DNA of 22,807 nucleotides from Eimeria necatrix. Its lineage: Eukaryota > Apicomplexa > Conoidasida > Eucoccidiorida > Eimeriidae. A program made the translations under genes and the position numbers. Positions within the stretch are counted from its first letter, which is position 1. Every line of letters starts with the position of its first letter. The stretch is taken from NCBI RefSeq assembly GCF_000499385.1, contig NW_013654414.1:1-22807 (forward strand), in the 5' to 3' direction. A model generated the notes under the pieces. That model searched no databases, was not told the DNA's origin, and saw only the letters and a list, made by a program, of their open reading frames with translations. Positions 18,298 through 22,807 of this stretch are shown here, in pieces.

Positions 18298-21010
18298 CAG
18301 GCAATGTACGTTTGTAAATGCTTCTTGATTGACTGAGGGAAGGAGAGCTTAAAACTACCTCTAACTGTTTCTATGCCTCGTAGGCCTGGCTGGTGGGGGA
18401 CAAAAAGCTACTCATTTTCATGCCCAGCATGCCAAGAAAGCCTAGCTGGTGTTTATTTTCCCAGCTAAGCGTGGCTCAGTGGCCCAGATTTGGTGGGCTG
18501 GTTACTTGTTTGCGGCTTCTCGACATGCCACATGCCGGCAGCGGCGTAAAATCTTATTTTGATCAGACTTAGGTCGATACTTTGCATAGAAGGACAGCAC
18601 TTCGGTGACTCTATGTTGTGAAACTTATGATTTTGTGCCCTGCATAGTGAGCTCTAGTGTACATGGTTTCTAAATAGCGGCGTCTTCGCGGCGTCTTGTT
18701 ACACTGCAGCTGCAGAGTGAAAGAAGGCCCAAAAGCTACGCCTGCTGACTTCCATTATCGTGCTACTGTCATTGCGCTTCACTGTGAAGGTCACAACGTC
18801 AAAGAAAAATGCAAACAGGGAAACTAATTGAAAGGATTCGGAGATGCCCCAAGAAGGGTTTCACTTTTGGCGAGCACAGGACGTAAGCTGCGAAGTGCGC
18901 ACGATTTTCTTTGGACGTAATATGCTGCACTACGTCTGAATTAGCAGCATCAGGTAAAGTGAAGTAGAACGAAAGCTGAAGTAAAGTAGAAAGCAAACTA
19001 AACCAGCTGATCCGGAACACGTGAGTTCACTTATACGCAGCTGATCTTAGGAAGGCATTCTGAAATAAAACGCTGTGTTCTCTTGAGGCCACATGGGTAC
19101 AAGCCCATTTGAGGCTCGCAGTACATCCACTGATATGTACAGTAAATGGGAGTTACCGTTGGATGCAAGCGGTGAGGCCCCTAGTTCTGTTCTAGTGGAC
19201 TAGATCGAGACAATAGTACCTTTCACAAGAAACAGTAGGGCTCACAAGTAAACAAACAAGTACTCCCGTTTCTTGTCCATCCAAGTAGACCACCAGTTTA
19301 CAGTCTAAATACCGGTACAAGCACGTTGTTTCAAGTGCAGCTGCAACGTAGGATCTACTTCTATAGAGGCTTGGCCGAGTTTTCACCATGGAATGCCTCC
19401 TGGCGTAGGCGTGCTTTTGCACACGGCTGGACTGAGTTTTGACTGAACAGAGCGTAGGAATCGCTGACCGAAGGAAAAGCGACACCCTTCTAGGCTCACT
19501 AGATGCATGTCCGTAGCATCCTGAACCAGCCACTGTGCACGACAGTGCGGTAATTGGAAGGGTGTTGGACAATAGTGCGTAGAAGAGCTATGCAGGCACA
19601 AGGCAGGTTAGTGTTGAGGGTGCGTTCGTTCGGAATGCATGGTGCTAGATGAGTTACATGTGTTCGGCCCAGTGACGCTCCCGAGGCTACAAGCCAGCAA
19701 AGCGCTTGAGTGTTGCACTCAAGTTCGTTGAAAAAAGTCGCTGCCTCTAATGACTTTGTGGCCGTTGATAGAGAATTCGTGTATGCAGGAACGTCATCCT
19801 GAGAGGTCAGTTAGTAAGCTTTTGACTAATCGCCTGGATCTGAAAGGAAGTAGGAGTAGTGGGCGGTCGAAAATGAAACATCGTAGTGCTATCTATCTAC
19901 GCCAGAGAGCCAGTTTGGGAAGATGCTTAGCGTTGCGAATACGAACTAACTTTTCCAACAAGGGCCGGACGATGCGCGCAAGTGAGGACAGTGAGAATGC
20001 GAAGCCGTGTTTTCACTAAACAGTGCAGCTACGCTCGCTATCACAGTAAATTGTGAATGTGGCGAGCAACTCTGCGCTGACAGCTTCAAAATAGCGCTAG
20101 CATATTTTCAGGAACTGGCAACTGGTAAAACAAGAAGGAACTGTTGTTGCAATACTTTCAGTAGTGTGCAAGATACACAAAATGCACCCACATGCTGACT
20201 GGGCAGAAAGTTAGCGTTGATACTACATTCTGAGCTTTTATCTTACGCAATCGCGAAGTTTACTTTCATATGTCCTATGCACGGTGAAAAGGAGCTTACA
20301 ATAGGGAAGGGCGTAGCAACGACCAACGTTCTTGAAAGACGGTGGCGTGCGCATGGCAGACGAGGCAAATTCGTATGCGAAGAATTTCCTTGCTTGGCGA
20401 ACCTGCCTATTCGGTCAATGAACTGTTTACTTATAGTTGATCCAAATCTCCGCAATGGTATTTGCGGGTCGGGATGAGAACTCACCCACGTTGAGAGTCG
20501 GGTGCATACACGCCAATGGACTTATGGTGCACACTAACATCGGGTTATATGCGGCACTTCATTGCCTGCTGACTGAATAGTTGGTAAGCTTGAAATGCAC
20601 ATTCAGAGTACAGGAATCAGTTAGACCCTCAGACGTTTGCTGGTGTGATTGTAGATTGTTTCAAGCATACCAGAGGAATAGCAGCAGACGCGGCATGCGA
20701 CGCACTTACTCTCCAGGCTTACCAGAAAAACATGACAGGCGTGTGATAGGCCGATCTTGCAACTGCATGCGTCTGAAGTCTGCTACTTGCTCATGCTGGC
20801 CGCGTGGATAGCTACGTATAGTCAACTGCTTCTCGCTCTTTGGCGCCCTGAGAAATCCATGCCTCGTATTCAGTTGTATTGTGCCTTTAAATACAAAACC
20901 TGGCTCTCACGTGATAAGATAGCCGGTGAAGCAGCAGACTGACGTTTTGTCCTCACGCATTTGAATCTGTCTTGCTACAGGTAAGTGCCCGAGCAGGGAG
21001 AAATTTTCAG
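18298..21010. other. Long gene-poor stretch
   Basis: About 2.7 kb with no feature I can support. The longest ATG frame (19750-20019, plus, 89 codons, Arg/Ser-rich) has no motif. A CAG|GTAAGT site occurs at 20980, only 30 bases before the acceptor at 21010. No RNA gene or simple repeat was seen. Confidence 0.4.
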
Positions 21011-21276
21011 TGCAATGATGGAATTATCACTTTGCGAGAAATCCGGGGTCCATGTGAATCATGCACGAGACACAGTAAGTGTTGGCTATCCTCGTTTGTT
21101 CTGCAACGCTTCTCCTGCGCTCCTGTTATCTTTTTGATTATTTGTAGCCGCAGTGCAGCTCGCACGAGCCAACAAGCTAGTGGCCTTGCACAACTTTCAA
21201 AGGATGTATTTTCAGTGCTATGCGCAGCTAGTGTGTGGCACACATTTTATCTTGGTAGAAGAAAAGTGAAATTCTT
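21011..21276 (+). CDS. Possible two-exon 3' end of an unknown plus-strand gene
   Basis: Exon-like block 21011-21074 lies between ATTTTCAG and A|GTAAGT. The next begins at 21148 after the T-rich acceptor TTTTTGATTATTTGTAG, leaving a 73-bp intron. The phases join, giving a Cys-containing segment (CNDGIITLREIRGPCESC) followed by AVQLARANKLVALHNFQRM and a stop at about 21270. No family was recognised, and upstream exons were not identified. It rests on splice signals and frame alone. Confidence 0.2.
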
Positions 21277-21690
21277 GCCTGAAGCTACCGCGTGATATGC
21301 TGTGATACATTTCCGGTAGCAGGATTCTGTTCACATCACCCATTGCTGCTGTACAAGAATGCTGCTAACCTACAAGGCTATTTTGGCTGACAAAAGGCGA
21401 TATGCACAGAAATAAAGGCCATAGCGTACGACTGGGTGCTTTTAAGGCACGTAGTAAGCAGTCGAAGCCCTGCTGTCTCAGCTGTTGGGTACGGGCCTCT
21501 CGTAGTGGACAGAAAGTGTTGCAGTTTGCGTTATACCTGCTGGATATCGTGTTTGATCTGAAGCCAACCAAACAAAGCAGCGAGTTGGAGCCTTAGGATG
21601 TTAAGGGAATGCGTGTTTGTTTGTCTGTGTGATTCAAAAATCTTGTTGCACGCAATCGAAGGTGCAAGCTAGAGAGCCACTGATCGCCAC
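21277..21690. other. No supported feature
   Basis: Short frames only on both strands. No repeat or RNA gene was seen before the diverged repeats that begin at about 21.7 kb. Confidence 0.35.
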
Positions 21691-21849
21691 AGCAGTACCA
21701 GAATGGCAATGAAGTTCCAAATTGCTAGTGCGCAGTGCTCTCTCGGCGTGGACATACCCAATGACCATTTGCATATACTGAGAGGCGGCGCCAAACCCAC
21801 AGAACATTTGCATTGTGGTTGCTGAAGCCTGGCCCTAAAATGCGCATCT

Positions 21850-22807
21850 TTGCAAAGTAGAGAGTTAGTGCCAGGGAGAAGCTGATGAATAGCCATAGAC
21901 CCAGCTAACACTTGCAAACATTTTCCCCACCTGCTCCCATCTCAGAGCAAAGTGCGCCAAGGAGAGGTTCTGCGCATCAAAGAGGCTGTGTCAGAAGTTG
22001 AGATTGCGATATATTCGTATCCCAGGTGAGTTTGGCCAGGACGCTCACCAGACACTTCTCGGGTGCACGGCGATATTTTGGGATAAGCACTGCCGAAGAC
22101 ACATTTGCTTAGCCGCAAAACTGGCTGTACTTCACCAGGAAAGTTCATATTTTGCTTTGTAGTTGCGTCCTGTCCTCAAAGAGGAAAAGTGGCAGCGTTG
22201 AGAGTTTAGCAGCAACGGAAAGTCTTCAACTTTACAAAGCAGCAAGTTAATGCTGTAGGAGCTCGGGAGTAGCGATGAATTCACCTAAGTGGTGCGTTCC
22301 TTTTCGCCACGAACTCCTGCCTTGGAACAAAACTACGCAAGGAGGGTTTCTAACCGTCGCTCATTACTTGAGAGAGCTTGGCACCCGTGACCCAAGCGAA
22401 GCTTGCAAGCGTGCGAGTGAGACATCTCCCAGGTAAGCAGTAATGCTTCGGTATGTGCATAGCCGCTGAAGCATCTGCTTATATGGATAACTGGCCGCGA
22501 ACCCACAATTCACCTTGCAGTTGCGACATGGACCTTTACGGAACACTATATTCCCAAAACAGAGATCTAGTGCTAGGGAGAAGCTGATGAGGAGCCATGA
22601 ATCCAGTCACCCTTTGCGTGCTTTGTCACTACATAGTTTGGCATTGGGGCAGCGTGAGACGAGAACGTCGTCTTTCCAACGCAAAAAGTTAGCGCAGGAG
22701 AGAAGCTGATGAGAAGCCATGAATCCAGTCACCCTTTGCGTGCATTGTCACTACTCAGTTTGGTACTGGTGCAGCGTGGGACGAGAATGCCGTCTTTCCA
22801 ATGCAGC
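21850..22807. repeat. Array of diverged 122-bp-type repeats running off the right edge
   Basis: The clearest pair is offset by 122 bp: GAGAAGCTGATGA at 22578 and again at 22700, with matching flanks (ATGAATCCAGTCACCCTTTG, CGTCTTTCCAA). Older relatives occur near 21875 (GGGAGAAGCTGATGAATAGCC) and more weakly near 22230-22275. The last unit continues to base 22807, so the array probably extends beyond the window. No coding potential is evident. Confidence 0.85.

Noticed and set aside
19750..20019. 89-codon Arg/Ser-rich plus frame with ATG
   Set aside because: No domain, no conserved-looking pattern and no supporting splice or start context; not distinguishable from chance.

Overview
The window looks like nuclear DNA of a eukaryotic parasite, most likely a coccidian apicomplexan. 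The reasons are a spliced gene with short introns, a long low-complexity insertion inside a conserved enzyme domain, large gene-poor stretches, and a candidate mitochondrial helical-repeat protein. Decayed Ty3/gypsy-type sequence at the left edge would fit Eimeria and close relatives, because this element class is described there and is rare in other Apicomplexa. That placement is inference; nothing here fixes the species. There is no sign of bacterial gene organisation, rRNA, tRNA or CRISPR.

Layout. (1) Positions 1-3300 hold a dead, rearranged LTR retrotransposon. It has three diverged LTR-like copies, two in minus and one in plus orientation, with the last two forming a long head-to-head inverted repeat. 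Next come a plus-strand gag pseudogene with two CCHC zinc knuckles, and then an integrase fragment on the opposite strand. Protease and most or all of the reverse transcriptase are missing. (2) Positions 3896-7763 (minus) hold the one gene I am confident of: a six-exon endonuclease/exonuclease/phosphatase (EEP) superfamily protein of 963 residues, neutral-sphingomyelinase-like. Every catalytic motif is recovered when the introns are removed, and about 385 low-complexity residues are inserted inside the catalytic domain. (3) Positions 7789-8028 (plus) hold a small ORF with a possible CSL-type zinc finger (DPH3/DPH4-like), head-to-head with the EEP gene. (4) Positions 8682-12083 (plus) hold a tentative four-exon gene whose phases match at every junction; its product resembles the helical repeats of apicomplexan RAP-domain organelle proteins. 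(5) Positions 12.5-22.8 kb are mostly non-coding and rich in local duplications: an exact 235-bp tandem copy, a 186-bp tandem copy, a three-unit 115-bp repeat and a 122-bp repeat array running off the right edge. A few splice-flanked ORF segments there could be exons of unrecognised genes.

The genes do not form an obvious pathway. The EEP gene would act on phosphodiester bonds in lipid or nucleic acid. The zinc-finger ORF, if real, would belong to diphthamide synthesis. The helical-repeat gene, if real, would bind RNA in the mitochondrion. The strongest observations are the split EEP enzyme, the scrambled retroelement with a 42-bp-arm palindrome breaking gag, and the phase-consistent helical-repeat gene model.
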